This document shows positions 27,001 through 34,101 of a DNA stretch of 64,000 nt, piece by piece (within the stretch, counting starts at the first letter, position 1; the number at the start of each line of letters is the position of its first letter). The DNA lies in the NCBI RefSeq assembly GCF_003347495.1, contig NZ_QCXY01000009.1:186001-250000 (forward strand), given 5' to 3'. Below the pieces are notes generated by a model. It was given only the letters and a program-made list of their open reading frames with translations. It was not told where the DNA came from and ran no database searches. The translations under genes and the position numbers were made by a program. The stretch is from Pleomorphovibrio marinus (lineage in GTDB: Bacteria; Bacteroidota; Bacteroidia; Cytophagales; Cyclobacteriaceae).

Positions 27001-27569
27001 CAAAGAAAACCTTAACCCTTGCAAAAACAGGGACTGAATATACCGCCTGGCAAACAGCCAAAAGTGCCCTGGCAACTGTTCAGCACGGTGCTGAATATAC
27101 AGCCTGGCAAACGGCCCAAAAAGCACTGGGCACCGTTCAATCAGAGGGGAATTCAGCAATAGCCACTGCCCAACAAGCCCTCGACAAAATAGGGGAAACC
27201 TCCGCTTATGTTGCATTGGCAGCAGCCCAAAAGGTGCTGAAGGCCGTCCAAACCGGCACCGAAGCCACAGCACTGGCAGCGGCAAAAGCCAGTCTGACGG
27301 CGGCAAAAGTCGGTGCAGAGGATATACTGAAAATCAGTCATTACATCAGCTCCCATGCAGGTGACCTGATTAATATTACCTCTTTCACCTTCAGTGGAAG
27401 TTTGAAAGCGTTGGAAAAGGAAAACCTTTTTGACGCTGAAATCAAAGCCAGGGTTTTGGATCATCCCCATGATTGGAAGTTGGATTACAATGTAAAGGAT
27501 GTAAAAAGCTTACTACATGACTTGTACACCATGGCATTTGATAAGCTGAAAAGCGTAGTAGGAGTCTGA
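24003..27569 (+). CDS. Large unknown protein: beta-rich N-terminal two thirds, coiled coil, 19-residue repeats
   Basis: A 1188-residue protein I cannot assign. It has no signal peptide or obvious membrane segment. Residues 1-790 alternate short beta-strand-like segments with many repeats of the style 'L-x-L-x-A-K-L-x-L-G', suggesting long beta sheets. Residues about 797-942 are a charged coiled coil rich in Ala, Gln and Lys (for example AKEKADQKLAQL and NAQTKVNQAEQTYNHA). Residues 972-1047 hold four near-identical 19-residue repeats, with two looser ones after them. The C-terminus returns to a beta-like sequence (FTFSGSLKALEKENLFDAEI). It stands alone between decayed DNA and a toxin-like pair, and a terminator follows. 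It may be structural, but no function is claimed. Confidence 0.8.
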   Translation: METLLKGDVGTPLNDFKLSDLFESFNGPDISVFIFDDVTLSLDGTGVNFAGKLRMDGPLTPFKEYLASGESIMLTGKIPNNTKSLKEKIKPTDFSLSAQTPFFKQVFPGVSLTQAFLQLDIRKKDDKWSIIPKLTGEFDVDGLTDQNPGSLQLEVSENNRILTLDAKANSIKGVFGIHSLTLENLNIKGTLSSSTSSLSLSAKLTLGSSDFEFSGEVTADYLGIVASADAFALNDLSTIFVEVSPSGLQLPEFEVQFKNSSLSLATADCKVNGSNLKKGLSLMSEVKVYQYSFQTHAQIASSGVVFKGELGDLKFGPVDLKKTDVDFQFYKKSLQKPAKFMIRGKAHIEGLDLDCGVYFEKTTTTTTVLYADIEAADFRLGQVFPSVNGTFVNDLSFSKLGFIYASAATQTKNEGFDFNVQEGLQLMGTLNEIPALSGLTGEKHVGLIFSAHFGTPTDIAIAIPDTRLNLGHSVTTDPIQIQINISPEPALMVIFGMEVKVPNQDNPLHFDMSLSLDELEAKGAVTMKGYWKHPFGVDGLKIGPAVALQLGIIYEQFVETGIPSEFGIAGGLEIAETTVDMAVSISENPMEEILYGKLDEMNPSQLINFASQIIDLKIPKAPDFFELKKLELYCAPAGGMIGTIAYQPGFSFSGDLVIAGEELALYCRVSESGIQGSGLISGFTAGPLQVRGENGKDATAALELSAGKQALSIDGYFAFLGLDAGIYLSVSDHGIDFHFEQHFLDKFSFEIKGQSSGQISKPSDLDFQLSGSMENDILNYLETSVTAQIRQTISDTDSEIDSATKKVDKAQQAYDQVFNKANTDLQAAKEKADQKLAQLTSDLKVAQTKWKGKIDQAQTDVSIARQKYNTALSNAQTKVNQAEQTYNHAIADAQNKLNDAQEVYNKGVEDAQRKLNAAKNAYDHAFNSAEKKLESLKKKVKKLDHWYSKPAYEGAKLALEAAKKVLEGIQHGSEYTAWQSAQKALSAAKTGANYTAFQAAKKTLTLAKTGTEYTAWQTAKSALATVQHGAEYTAWQTAQKALGTVQSEGNSAIATAQQALDKIGETSAYVALAAAQKVLKAVQTGTEATALAAAKASLTAAKVGAEDILKISHYISSHAGDLINITSFTFSGSLKALEKENLFDAEIKARVLDHPHDWKLDYNVKDVKSLLHDLYTMAFDKLKSVVGV
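26916..27143 (+). repeat. Four tandem 57-base repeats inside the large unknown gene
   Basis: Four consecutive 19-codon units encode GSEYTAWQSAQKALSAAKT, GANYTAFQAAKKTLTLAKT, GTEYTAWQTAKSALATVQH and GAEYTAWQTAQKALGTVQS. Two degenerate units (SAYVALAAAQKVLKAVQT and GTEATALAAAKASLTAAKV) follow up to about 27315. The consensus G-x-E-Y-T-A-W-Q-x-A-x-x-A-L suggests a helix-turn solenoid unit. Confidence 0.85.
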
Positions 27570-27606
27570 TGGGATAAATTCGCTCTGCTCCTTCAAATTT
27601 TATTGG

Positions 27607-27645
27607 AAAAGGCTGCCGGTCCTGTTCAGGTAGCCTTTTCCCAGT
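27607..27645 (+). terminator. Probable terminator of the large unknown gene
   Basis: AAAAGGCTGCC (27607-27617) pairs with GGTAGCCTTTT (27629-27639) with one G-T wobble, 38 bases after the stop. A further run of T lies shortly beyond. Confidence 0.62.
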
Positions 27646-27685
27646 TTTTTGGGACAAACTTTCATTTTTGAGACTACATCTCGGG

Positions 27686-27913
27686 TCATGCAACTTGTAA
27701 CTTCACCACTTCCAATTCAGTACCTTTCTCGTAGGCCTCTTTCCCTTTTTCCAAGACAAGTTGCGTCATTTCAGTTGAAAGGTAATAATGTCCGCAGTTA
27801 GTGCAGACCTCCGCAGGCACATTTTTAATTAAAACAATGGTCTCTCCTTTTTCTAGCGTAACGGTTACATTTCCCTTCTCAGTATTTCCGTTTTTACATA
27901 ATGTGCATTCCAT
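27686..27913 (-). CDS. YgiT-type zinc-finger protein (antitoxin-like)
   Basis: A 75-residue protein with two CxxC pairs, CTLC (residues 3-6) and CTNC (residues 37-40), the arrangement of the YgiT/MqsA N-terminal zinc-binding domain. Next comes VPAEVCTNCGHYYLSTEM, the characteristic segment of this small family. There is no HTH domain, unlike full MqsA. It follows a DUF4258 gene by only 2 bases, a pairing usually regarded as toxin-antitoxin-like. Function as an antitoxin is inferred from context and family only. Confidence 0.85.
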   Translation of the reverse strand: MECTLCKNGNTEKGNVTVTLEKGETIVLIKNVPAEVCTNCGHYYLSTEMTQLVLEKGKEAYEKGTELEVVKLQVA

Positions 27914-27915
27914 GG

Positions 27916-28209
27916 CTATTTGATTTTAATTCTGAAATCTTTATCCCACAATTTTGGATCCGGTTCATACGCAGTAATAATTACACAATCTTTTTTATTA
28001 ATGCCGATGACTAAATGAATTGGTCTTTCCGATATATATCCTAACATTAAACAACTTGGAAATGGACTATCGTTCGGGTAATCATTAATTATTATACCAA
28101 ATCTAATGATAGATTTTACATTGACAACCGCGATATCCCGCTTAAACATTTGATTGATGGCATGATCACTGAAAATCAGGTTTTCACATTTTATATCAGC
28201 CCTATTCAT
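27916..28209 (-). CDS. DUF4258 protein (RelE-like toxin candidate)
   Basis: A 97-residue protein of the DUF4258 family. Family features: FSDHAINQMFKRDIAVVNV (the HA-x-x-R/K-M-x-x-R block), GIIINDYPNDSPFPSCLMLG, RPIHLVIGI and the C-terminal VIITAYEPDPKLWDKDF (the TxYEPDPxxW block). DUF4258 is thought to belong to the RelE-like RNase fold. With the downstream YgiT-type gene, 2 bases away, it makes a compact minus-strand pair, probably with the toxin-like gene first. Whether it is toxic is not known from sequence. Confidence 0.85.
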   Translation of the reverse strand: MNRADIKCENLIFSDHAINQMFKRDIAVVNVKSIIRFGIIINDYPNDSPFPSCLMLGYISERPIHLVIGINKKDCVIITAYEPDPKLWDKDFRIKIK

Positions 28210-28307
28210 CCAGTTTACTGTTACTCAGGTTGGAAATTATACTGAAGTGAATTTACTTATTTTTTTGGGATTCAGTCGACCAAAGTCTATTGCCTTCGTT
28301 TTACTTT

Positions 28308-29510
28308 TCAAAATTCAAACACCAAAAACCCAAGTTCATCCGAAAAATTCTGACATACCCATAGCTTTCCGTCTTTGGCAAAATACTTAAACTGCTCGGC
28401 AAACAACTCCTTAAGTTCAATCTCCGAAACGAGGTTAAACTCTGCATCGAACACCGACAAAAATATATGCGTCCTCTTGATCGGTAAAATTTCATCCTCC
28501 GGTCCGTCCTCAAAGATCCGTTTTGCGGACAATCGGAAATAACGTCGGTTTACTTTGTCCCAAACCGGGGCTTCAAAACGGACTTGTTCCATAAGCTTCC
28601 GACTTTCCCGACGGACTTTTTCCCGGGTGCTGGTTAATATCTCTGGTGCTTTTGCCCGGGCAGGTGTCAGTTTTGGTTCATAATGGACTACTTTCACAAG
28701 CTCACCCTTGGAATGGAATAAGAATATTTCGTTCGAATATTCGTGGCTTAAGTACGCATAGTTTTCGTCAGCCCGCAAAAATACCCAAGGAGGACGGAAG
28801 TTGTTTTCAAACTTCAGGAAATAATTGGAAAAAGATTTCTCTGTATCTACATCGATATTTTTTACCAAGTTTTCCTCCACTGAAAGAACACCGAGAAAAG
28901 CTGTCGATTTTAAGAAGTCAAGATTGGTTCCCATCACCAGCCAATCCTTGGTGTCTACTACTACTTCCATTCTTGGAGGTACTTCACCAAATGCGTCTCC
29001 TACTGAATCCTTTGCAGTAAGCCAATTGACCTTTTGAACTACACGCCCGTTATTATCAATCACCGCAGAGGATGGTCCTGTTTTTAGAAACAGTAGGTTG
29101 TCCTCCAAACACTGCAATCCAAAGACATACTGTCCTACCCCATTGGGTCCCTCAGCTTCCAATGGAAAGGCTTTGACGAACTCTTTCGTATCGAGGTTGA
29201 TTTCGTCAATGAAATGATCATGATGATTATACAGAAAAAAAGACTTTCCATCATTATCCAGATCAGATACGTTCATATACCCCCCTATATCCAAAATCCG
29301 ATCTTTTGCGTCAATAAGGATTGTATCGACTGAATAACTCATGACTTCTGTGTGCTGCTCGTTATTCCCTCTTTGGCAGGAGACCGACGTCCATCCCAAC
29401 AAAATAAACAGCAAACAATACCACCTCGAATGGCTGATGAAGCTCGATATCGGTGGTTTACAAATCGCTCTGTCCGAAACAGGCGTCAAGCTGCTCAATG
29501 TAGCGTTCAT
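28308..29510 (-). CDS. 6-bladed beta-propeller lipoprotein (copy 4, intact relative of the TAG-containing copy)
   Basis: A 400-residue lipoprotein with a long N-terminal region, hydrophobic WYCLLFILLGW and lipobox SVSC (Cys near 45). The start ATG at 29510 is supported because the truncated copy at 21811-21987 preserves the same N-terminal residues. The body has blade-like repeats (FFLYNHHDHFIDEINLDT, FAEQFKYFAKDGKLWVCQN) and the family block EAEGPNGVGQY. The function is unknown, probably extracytoplasmic. It lies 98 bases upstream of the DUF4258 pair on the same strand. Its 5' flank (29597-29712) is duplicated at 22075-22190. Confidence 0.8.
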   Translation of the reverse strand: MNATLSSLTPVSDRAICKPPISSFISHSRWYCLLFILLGWTSVSCQRGNNEQHTEVMSYSVDTILIDAKDRILDIGGYMNVSDLDNDGKSFFLYNHHDHFIDEINLDTKEFVKAFPLEAEGPNGVGQYVFGLQCLEDNLLFLKTGPSSAVIDNNGRVVQKVNWLTAKDSVGDAFGEVPPRMEVVVDTKDWLVMGTNLDFLKSTAFLGVLSVEENLVKNIDVDTEKSFSNYFLKFENNFRPPWVFLRADENYAYLSHEYSNEIFLFHSKGELVKVVHYEPKLTPARAKAPEILTSTREKVRRESRKLMEQVRFEAPVWDKVNRRYFRLSAKRIFEDGPEDEILPIKRTHIFLSVFDAEFNLVSEIELKELFAEQFKYFAKDGKLWVCQNFSDELGFLVFEF

Positions 29511-29596
29511 AATTATACGGTATGGTATTACATTGTTCGTTTCTACAGAAGCGTTTGTTGGTTGATTTCTTAGTCATGGACGAAGGATTTAGATAA

Positions 29597-29712
29597 AATT
29601 CCAGGCGTCAGATGGCAACCAAAGCTATTAATCCTCTTTTCTTCTTACTAATTTAATAGTTTAAAGTCGAAAAAGCAACTGATTATGTAGATCTTAGCTG
29701 AATAATTTCCGG
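29597..29712. repeat. Duplicated upstream flank of beta-propeller genes (copy B)
   Basis: Aligns with 22075-22190 as described there. It lies 87-202 bases upstream of the propeller start at 29510, in the position of a promoter or 5' leader region. Confidence 0.65.
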
Positions 29713-30097
29713 AATGGTTTTGATGGGTTGATGTGTTGAATTACGAATTGCGGATTGCAGGAGTATTTTAGATACAAATTAATCTCTCTTCTTTAACCCT
29801 ACACGAAACAGTAACACAACTGTTGAGTTAGATGAGGCATCCCGTTTTAATTCTGATTGATTATTTTCTGAATTACAGGAAGAAAAAAAGAATACAAACC
29901 AACTATAAAAAAGAAAATGTCTTATGATAGTTTTCATGTGAGATGTTGGTAAGGTGAGCAGTTTAAGTTCGATTGTTCATTCTCTTTGGTTCCAATTATA
30001 AACTCCTAATTTACTAGTTCAAGTTTATTCTTCCAACTCATTTATAAAATCACGATTTCATTCACCTAGGCTTAGCAAGGTAATCTTTATACCCTCA
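29713..30097. other. AT-rich gap without recognised features
   Basis: With the duplicated flank this makes up the 587-base gap 29511-30097. It is strongly AT-rich. I see no coding frame, hairpin or repeat that stands out. Confidence 0.4.
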
Positions 30098-31294
30098 CTA
30101 ATACAAAAACCCAAACAGCCACAATGGCACCTTCGATCCAAACCCAATCTCTATATCGTCCGCGGCCACCAAGTACCTCGGTTTTGCCTTTACTTGGGAG
30201 GCATTTTTATTTTTGCCCCCAACTTCAATATATACGTCGGATACAAAAAAATCGCCGGATTGAGGCAAGGTGACGTTTAATTTTGCATTCTTAAGCTGGC
30301 TAAGCAAAAAGGTCTCCCGGATCGTCCCTATGTCAGGAAGTTGCTTAAGGGCAAAGGACAGGTTGGTATTCTCCAAATAGACCTTCTCAGGTTTCTGTAA
30401 GGTGGATACTCCTTTTCCCTGCGCCAAGAGTAAATTGAGCATTCTTGCTTGTTCAAGGTGTACAAGCCAAGCATATACAATTTCTCTACTTACATCCAGC
30501 TTTCTTGCCAAGGCCGAGATATTGGGCTTAAACGGCACAGATTCCGCCAACACACCCAATAGCTTTTTTACCTTAAACGCCATACCCGGGCTATAGCCTT
30601 GGATTAATGCCAAGTCTGTATCCACCACTGTATTTATAGTCTGACTCAAACGAACAGGTATATCATCAGGATTACCCTCCCTGAAAAAAGGAAAGTAGCC
30701 ATATTTTAGATAGTCCTTAAATATAGGCAAGGGCTGAACCTGTCGTACAATTTCCGAAGCAATATCGTTGGGACTATCTACTAGTTCGCTCCATGAAATA
30801 GCGGTAATCTTCATGCCCTTCTCCAAATTCAAATATTCCCTGAAGGATAGTCCCGGCAATTCATAGACAATAACCCGTCTACTTAGATCCGATTCACCCC
30901 GGTAAATGTCCAGTGCGGAAGATGATGAGAATACCACCCGTAAATCAGGATATCCGTCGTAGATATTCTTCAGCTCTCTGGACCAATTAGGATATTTATG
31001 CACCTCATCGATAAATAAATACCTCCCCCCATTTTTATAGAATTCATCCGCAGTTTCGACTAAATTGTGGGTATAAAACCAATAGTGGTCTGCTGTAACA
31101 TACAAAACCCTTTCCCTTGGCTTTTTGAGATGGTAGCGTATATATTGTAACATGAGGGTAGTTTTCCCTGCACCTCTGGGCCCCTTAATAGCCAGCATTC
31201 GCTGCTCCCAATGGATCGATTGCATTAGAAACCTAAAAAAGCGATCATCGACCTGCTTAAGTAAATTGTCATGAAATGCATACAAAACATCCAT
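30098..31294 (-). CDS. AAA_14/DUF4143-type ATPase
   Basis: A 398-residue member of the AAA_14 + DUF4143 family, common in Bacteroidota and without an agreed role. Walker A is KGPRGAGKTT (about 38-47), Walker B is YLFIDEVHKYPNW (about 91-103), and VVFSSSSALDIYRGESDLSRR, read in part, contains the sensor and the conserved S-x-D-L-x-R-R. The C-terminal half has the DUF4143 pattern, with a winged-helix-like LARKLDVSREIVYAWLVHLEQA, read in part, and a terminal nuclease-like VYIEVGGKNK. It is a single gene, divergent from a propeller lipoprotein. Its promoter region carries an array of TTGTCAT sites that also enters the first codons. Confidence 0.88.
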   Translation of the reverse strand: MDVLYAFHDNLLKQVDDRFFRFLMQSIHWEQRMLAIKGPRGAGKTTLMLQYIRYHLKKPRERVLYVTADHYWFYTHNLVETADEFYKNGGRYLFIDEVHKYPNWSRELKNIYDGYPDLRVVFSSSSALDIYRGESDLSRRVIVYELPGLSFREYLNLEKGMKITAISWSELVDSPNDIASEIVRQVQPLPIFKDYLKYGYFPFFREGNPDDIPVRLSQTINTVVDTDLALIQGYSPGMAFKVKKLLGVLAESVPFKPNISALARKLDVSREIVYAWLVHLEQARMLNLLLAQGKGVSTLQKPEKVYLENTNLSFALKQLPDIGTIRETFLLSQLKNAKLNVTLPQSGDFFVSDVYIEVGGKNKNASQVKAKPRYLVAADDIEIGFGSKVPLWLFGFLY

Positions 31295-31358
31295 ATTTTT
31301 GTCATTTTGAAATTACAAATATAAGTGTAAATTGTCATTTAAAAATGACAATTGTCAA
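31266..31358. promoter_or_regulatory. Operator-like array of TTGTCAT sites before the ATPase gene
   Basis: TTGTCAT occurs at 31266, 31299 and 31332, exactly 33 bases apart, thus on one face of the helix. The third copy is half of a perfect palindrome, ATTGTCATTT (31331-31340) with AAATGACAAT (31343-31352), and this overlaps a second palindrome, TGACAATTGTCA (31346-31357). The array brackets the -7-like box at 31316-31323 and the ATPase start at 31294. A repressor binding cooperatively is the natural reading, but the regulator is unknown. Confidence 0.6.
31316..31323 (-). promoter_or_regulatory. -7 box of the ATPase gene
   Basis: On the minus strand TATATTTG is a perfect match to TAnnTTTG, placed 21 bases upstream of the ATG at 31294, giving a leader of about 15 bases. 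A TTG lies 25 bases further upstream inside the palindrome, slightly too far for an ideal -33 element. Confidence 0.5.
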
Positions 31359-31506
31359 TCTACCTCTATAATCTTTAATGAATAAACTGTCATGTAATAT
31401 GCTATTAGATAAAAATGGCATCCTCAAACGAGAGGAATCCTTTGGTTTAAATTGTTAAAAACCACATCTTTACTTCTATAAGATCCTATTTACCAACTTC
31501 ATTTTT

Positions 31507-32619
31507 ATGAAAGCTTTTTTATACCTACTCGTTATTGGATTGTTAACTTCTTGCGGTCAAAATACCGCTATTGACACTTTAGAACCTATACTTCCGCTCC
31601 GCTTCGAGGAAGCGGAAAATGCAGATATCGCTGCACTGACCGACAGCATCGGGTTCATTGCACTGGACAATAACCCTGAGGCTTACTTCACGGATATAGC
31701 AAAACTATCTGCCAAAAACGGACACTTTTACCTGATGGAAACTTTTTCCCAAACCAAGGGACTGCTTGTTTTTGACGGAGAAGGCAACTTTATCCGAAGC
31801 ATCGGAGAAATCGGAGAAGGTCCAGGGAAGATGCGAAGGCCAACTGACTTTGATATTTTTTCAGATGGAAGTGTTGTTTTTTTAGACCGGGATTTACGCC
31901 GCCTCTTTTTTTATAGTTCCGAAGGGGAATTCCAGAAAACGTCCGATCTTTCCTTTCCTGCCATATCGTTTGTCCACTTAAAAGATGGAGGTTGGCTATT
32001 TTCAGCTAATATCCAAGACACTACCTCTTACAAAGTGGTCAAAACCCATGCGGAATTTCTTCCTATTGAATACCATTTTCCCTACGCGGAGGAAGAAAAA
32101 CAAATTATGCTATCCTACGGTAACTTTCATGTCGAAGGCCCGGAAATCCTATATCACAGACCTTTTAGCGATACCCTTTCCATTTTCTCAGAGACGGGTA
32201 ATCTAACGCAACAGGTTAAGTTGGACTTTGGAAAGGAGTCACCTCCCGTTGAGGCACTTTATGATTTTCAAAAAATGTCGGCTTATCAAAACAAGGTGCG
32301 GTATAGCTATCTCCTTTCAAGGCCAGTAATTACCGAAGACTACATTGTTGGTATGTATTCTACGACTTTTAACGAGGGAGTAGTTTGGCTGTTTGCCCGT
32401 AAATCAGGAAAGCTGAATAGCATAATCCTGGATATGGACAACTACACATTTAAAAACATCTATCGCCCGCTTACTGTTCTGCATGAAAAGGGGATAGTAT
32501 CCCATATGATGCCTGAGGTATTAGCGATGGAAAAAAACCTTTCGGATATTCCACAAAACATACAGGAGCATCTTGCGGACGAGGGACATGTGCTCGTGGT
32601 CCATTATCTCAAGGAGTAA
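31507..32619 (+). CDS. 6-bladed beta-propeller lipoprotein (copy 5)
   Basis: A 370-residue lipoprotein, start MKAFLYLLVIGLLTSC with the lipobox Cys16. The family hallmark GEIGEGPGKMRRPTDF appears near residue 100, preceded by LLVFDGEGNFIRSI and followed by blades such as GSVVFLDRDLRRLFFYSSEG. The fold is a 6-bladed propeller of unknown ligand, presumably on the periplasmic or cell-surface side. It is the only plus-strand copy in the cluster, divergent from the DUF4143-type ATPase (212-base gap) and convergent with the Uma2 gene (51-base gap). Confidence 0.8.
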   Translation: MKAFLYLLVIGLLTSCGQNTAIDTLEPILPLRFEEAENADIAALTDSIGFIALDNNPEAYFTDIAKLSAKNGHFYLMETFSQTKGLLVFDGEGNFIRSIGEIGEGPGKMRRPTDFDIFSDGSVVFLDRDLRRLFFYSSEGEFQKTSDLSFPAISFVHLKDGGWLFSANIQDTTSYKVVKTHAEFLPIEYHFPYAEEEKQIMLSYGNFHVEGPEILYHRPFSDTLSIFSETGNLTQQVKLDFGKESPPVEALYDFQKMSAYQNKVRYSYLLSRPVITEDYIVGMYSTTFNEGVVWLFARKSGKLNSIILDMDNYTFKNIYRPLTVLHEKGIVSHMMPEVLAMEKNLSDIPQNIQEHLADEGHVLVVHYLKE

Positions 32620-32670
32620 AGCGTGTATGGGTATTTAGGAGGTAATAGAATTTGAGATATAAGACCGGGG

Positions 32671-33282
32671 TCAACTATATTCCCCAAAAACATCATCCAA
32701 TTCCAGCTCAAAGCCCGGAACGGCCTGGGAACTTACCCTATCCCCTAAGGTGAACAATCGAGAGGAACGGTATTTGCCCCCATCCAGGGTATAAATAAGT
32801 AACGTACGCTCATCAGGATGGATAACCCAGTATTCCTTCACTCCCGACGCCTCATATACCTCATATTTTAACTGCAGTTCTTTTTTATTGTTTCCTGGGG
32901 AGAGGATTTCTACAATCAAATCCGGCGCACCTACACAACCCAACTCATCCAGCTTATCCGGGTCACAGACCACGCAAAGATCCGGCTGCACGACGGTGTC
33001 AATATCCTCATGTCGTCTTGACGCTACCGGAAGACGGACATCGAAGGGTGCCGGATATACTTTGCAAGGTTTCCCTCTTAAAAATTCATAAAACCTGTTT
33101 GCCAATATCATCGAGACTTCCTGATGAATACGTCTCGGCGCAGCGGCCGCCTGTCTAAACACTTTTCCTCGGATCAACTCCACCATTTCATCTATTTGCC
33201 AGCTAAGGTAATCTGCATAGGTATAGGTGCCATAATCCGTGAAGGGCTCTTTTACCTGTTCTTTATCCTTGTTTTTTTCCAT
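32671..33282 (-). CDS. Uma2-family (DUF820) PD-(D/E)XK nuclease-like protein, tandem copy 1
   Basis: A 203-residue Uma2-family protein. The restriction-endonuclease-like core is visible: DTVVQPDLCVV with the first acidic site, PDLIVEILSPGNNKKEL with the D/E-x-I pair and Lys, then LKYEVYEASGVKEYWVIHP. Uma2 proteins are abundant in cyanobacteria and some Bacteroidota, and their biological role is still unclear. By eye about four fifths of residues are identical to the adjacent copy at 33397-34002. The upstream flanks are duplicated too. The first about 45 residues and the catalytic core are almost unchanged between copies, while residues about 48-72 differ. Confidence 0.88.
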   Translation of the reverse strand: MEKNKDKEQVKEPFTDYGTYTYADYLSWQIDEMVELIRGKVFRQAAAAPRRIHQEVSMILANRFYEFLRGKPCKVYPAPFDVRLPVASRRHEDIDTVVQPDLCVVCDPDKLDELGCVGAPDLIVEILSPGNNKKELQLKYEVYEASGVKEYWVIHPDERTLLIYTLDGGKYRSSRLFTLGDRVSSQAVPGFELELDDVFGEYS

Positions 33283-33396
33283 AGGTTGAACCGTTGATTA
33301 TCAATGTATAAAGATAAGGAAACTACCTCGATTTAAGTACGGCAATACGAAAAACCGTAATTAAGAGGTCTCCATATTTACCAACGTGAAAAAAGA

Positions 33397-34002
33397 TTAT
33401 AACCCAACAAATACACTATCCAACTCCAATTCAAACCCCGGTACAGCTTGCGAACTTACTCTATCACCCAGGGTATACAAACGGGACGCACGGAATTGTC
33501 CCTGATCCAAAAAATAGATTAAAAGCGTTCGCTCATCGGGATGGATGACCCAGTATTCCCTTACCCCGGAAGCCTCATACACCTCGTATTTCAATTTTAG
33601 TTCCTTTTTATTGTTGCCGGGAGAAAGTATTTCTACAATTAAGTCCGGCGAACCCATGCAGCCCAATTCGTCCAACTTTTCAGGATCACATACCACACAA
33701 AGGTCGGGTTGAACAACGGTGTCAATGTCCTCATGCCGCTTTGAAGCCACGGGTAGGCGAACGTCAAAGGGTGCAGCGAATACTTCACATGGCTTACCCT
33801 CCAGGAAATTGTACAAGGAATTGAAAATTTTCCCGGAAATCCGCCGATGGATCACACGGGGTGCGGCTGCCTGCCGAAATACCTTTCCGCGGATCAGTTC
33901 TACCATTTCATCTATCTCCCAAGAAAGGTAATCCGCATAGGTGTAGGTGCCATAATCCGTGAAGGGCTCCTTTACCTGATCTTTATCTGGTTGCTTTTCC
34001 AT
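33397..34002 (-). CDS. Uma2-family (DUF820) PD-(D/E)XK nuclease-like protein, tandem copy 2
   Basis: A 201-residue paralog of the neighbour at 32671-33282, with the same start (MEK..DK.QVKEPFTDYG) and the same core motifs (VVQPDLCVV, SPDLIVEILSP, KYEVYEASGVREYWVIHP). Both copies keep all the expected active-site residues, so both may be active. The main difference is in the helix-rich segment after RQAAAPR. The two genes are in the same direction, 114 bases apart, each with its own copy of the upstream flank, which points to separate promoters. Confidence 0.88.
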   Translation of the reverse strand: MEKQPDKDQVKEPFTDYGTYTYADYLSWEIDEMVELIRGKVFRQAAAPRVIHRRISGKIFNSLYNFLEGKPCEVFAAPFDVRLPVASKRHEDIDTVVQPDLCVVCDPEKLDELGCMGSPDLIVEILSPGNNKKELKLKYEVYEASGVREYWVIHPDERTLLIYFLDQGQFRASRLYTLGDRVSSQAVPGFELELDSVFVGL

Positions 34003-34101
34003 AGGCTGACCCGTTGAATATCACTGTATAAAGGTAATAAATAAATGTATCGATTTGAATACGTCAATACGAAAAACCGTAATTATAAGGTCTCCGTATT
34101 T

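Larger units (their letters stand above)
32671..34101 (-). repeat. Tandem duplication of a roughly 710-base Uma2 unit
   Basis: Units are about 32671-33380 and 33397-34101. Similarity covers the whole gene and about 95 bases upstream: both flanks share TATAAAG, ATACGAAAAACCGTAATTA and GGTCTCC. The flank match shows a duplication of gene plus promoter rather than independent arrival. Confidence 0.8.

Noticed and set aside
32671-34002. The two Uma2 genes as a toxin-antitoxin pair
   Set aside because: They are paralogs with the same catalytic core, each with its own duplicated flank, so they are a tandem duplication, not a pair of different partners.
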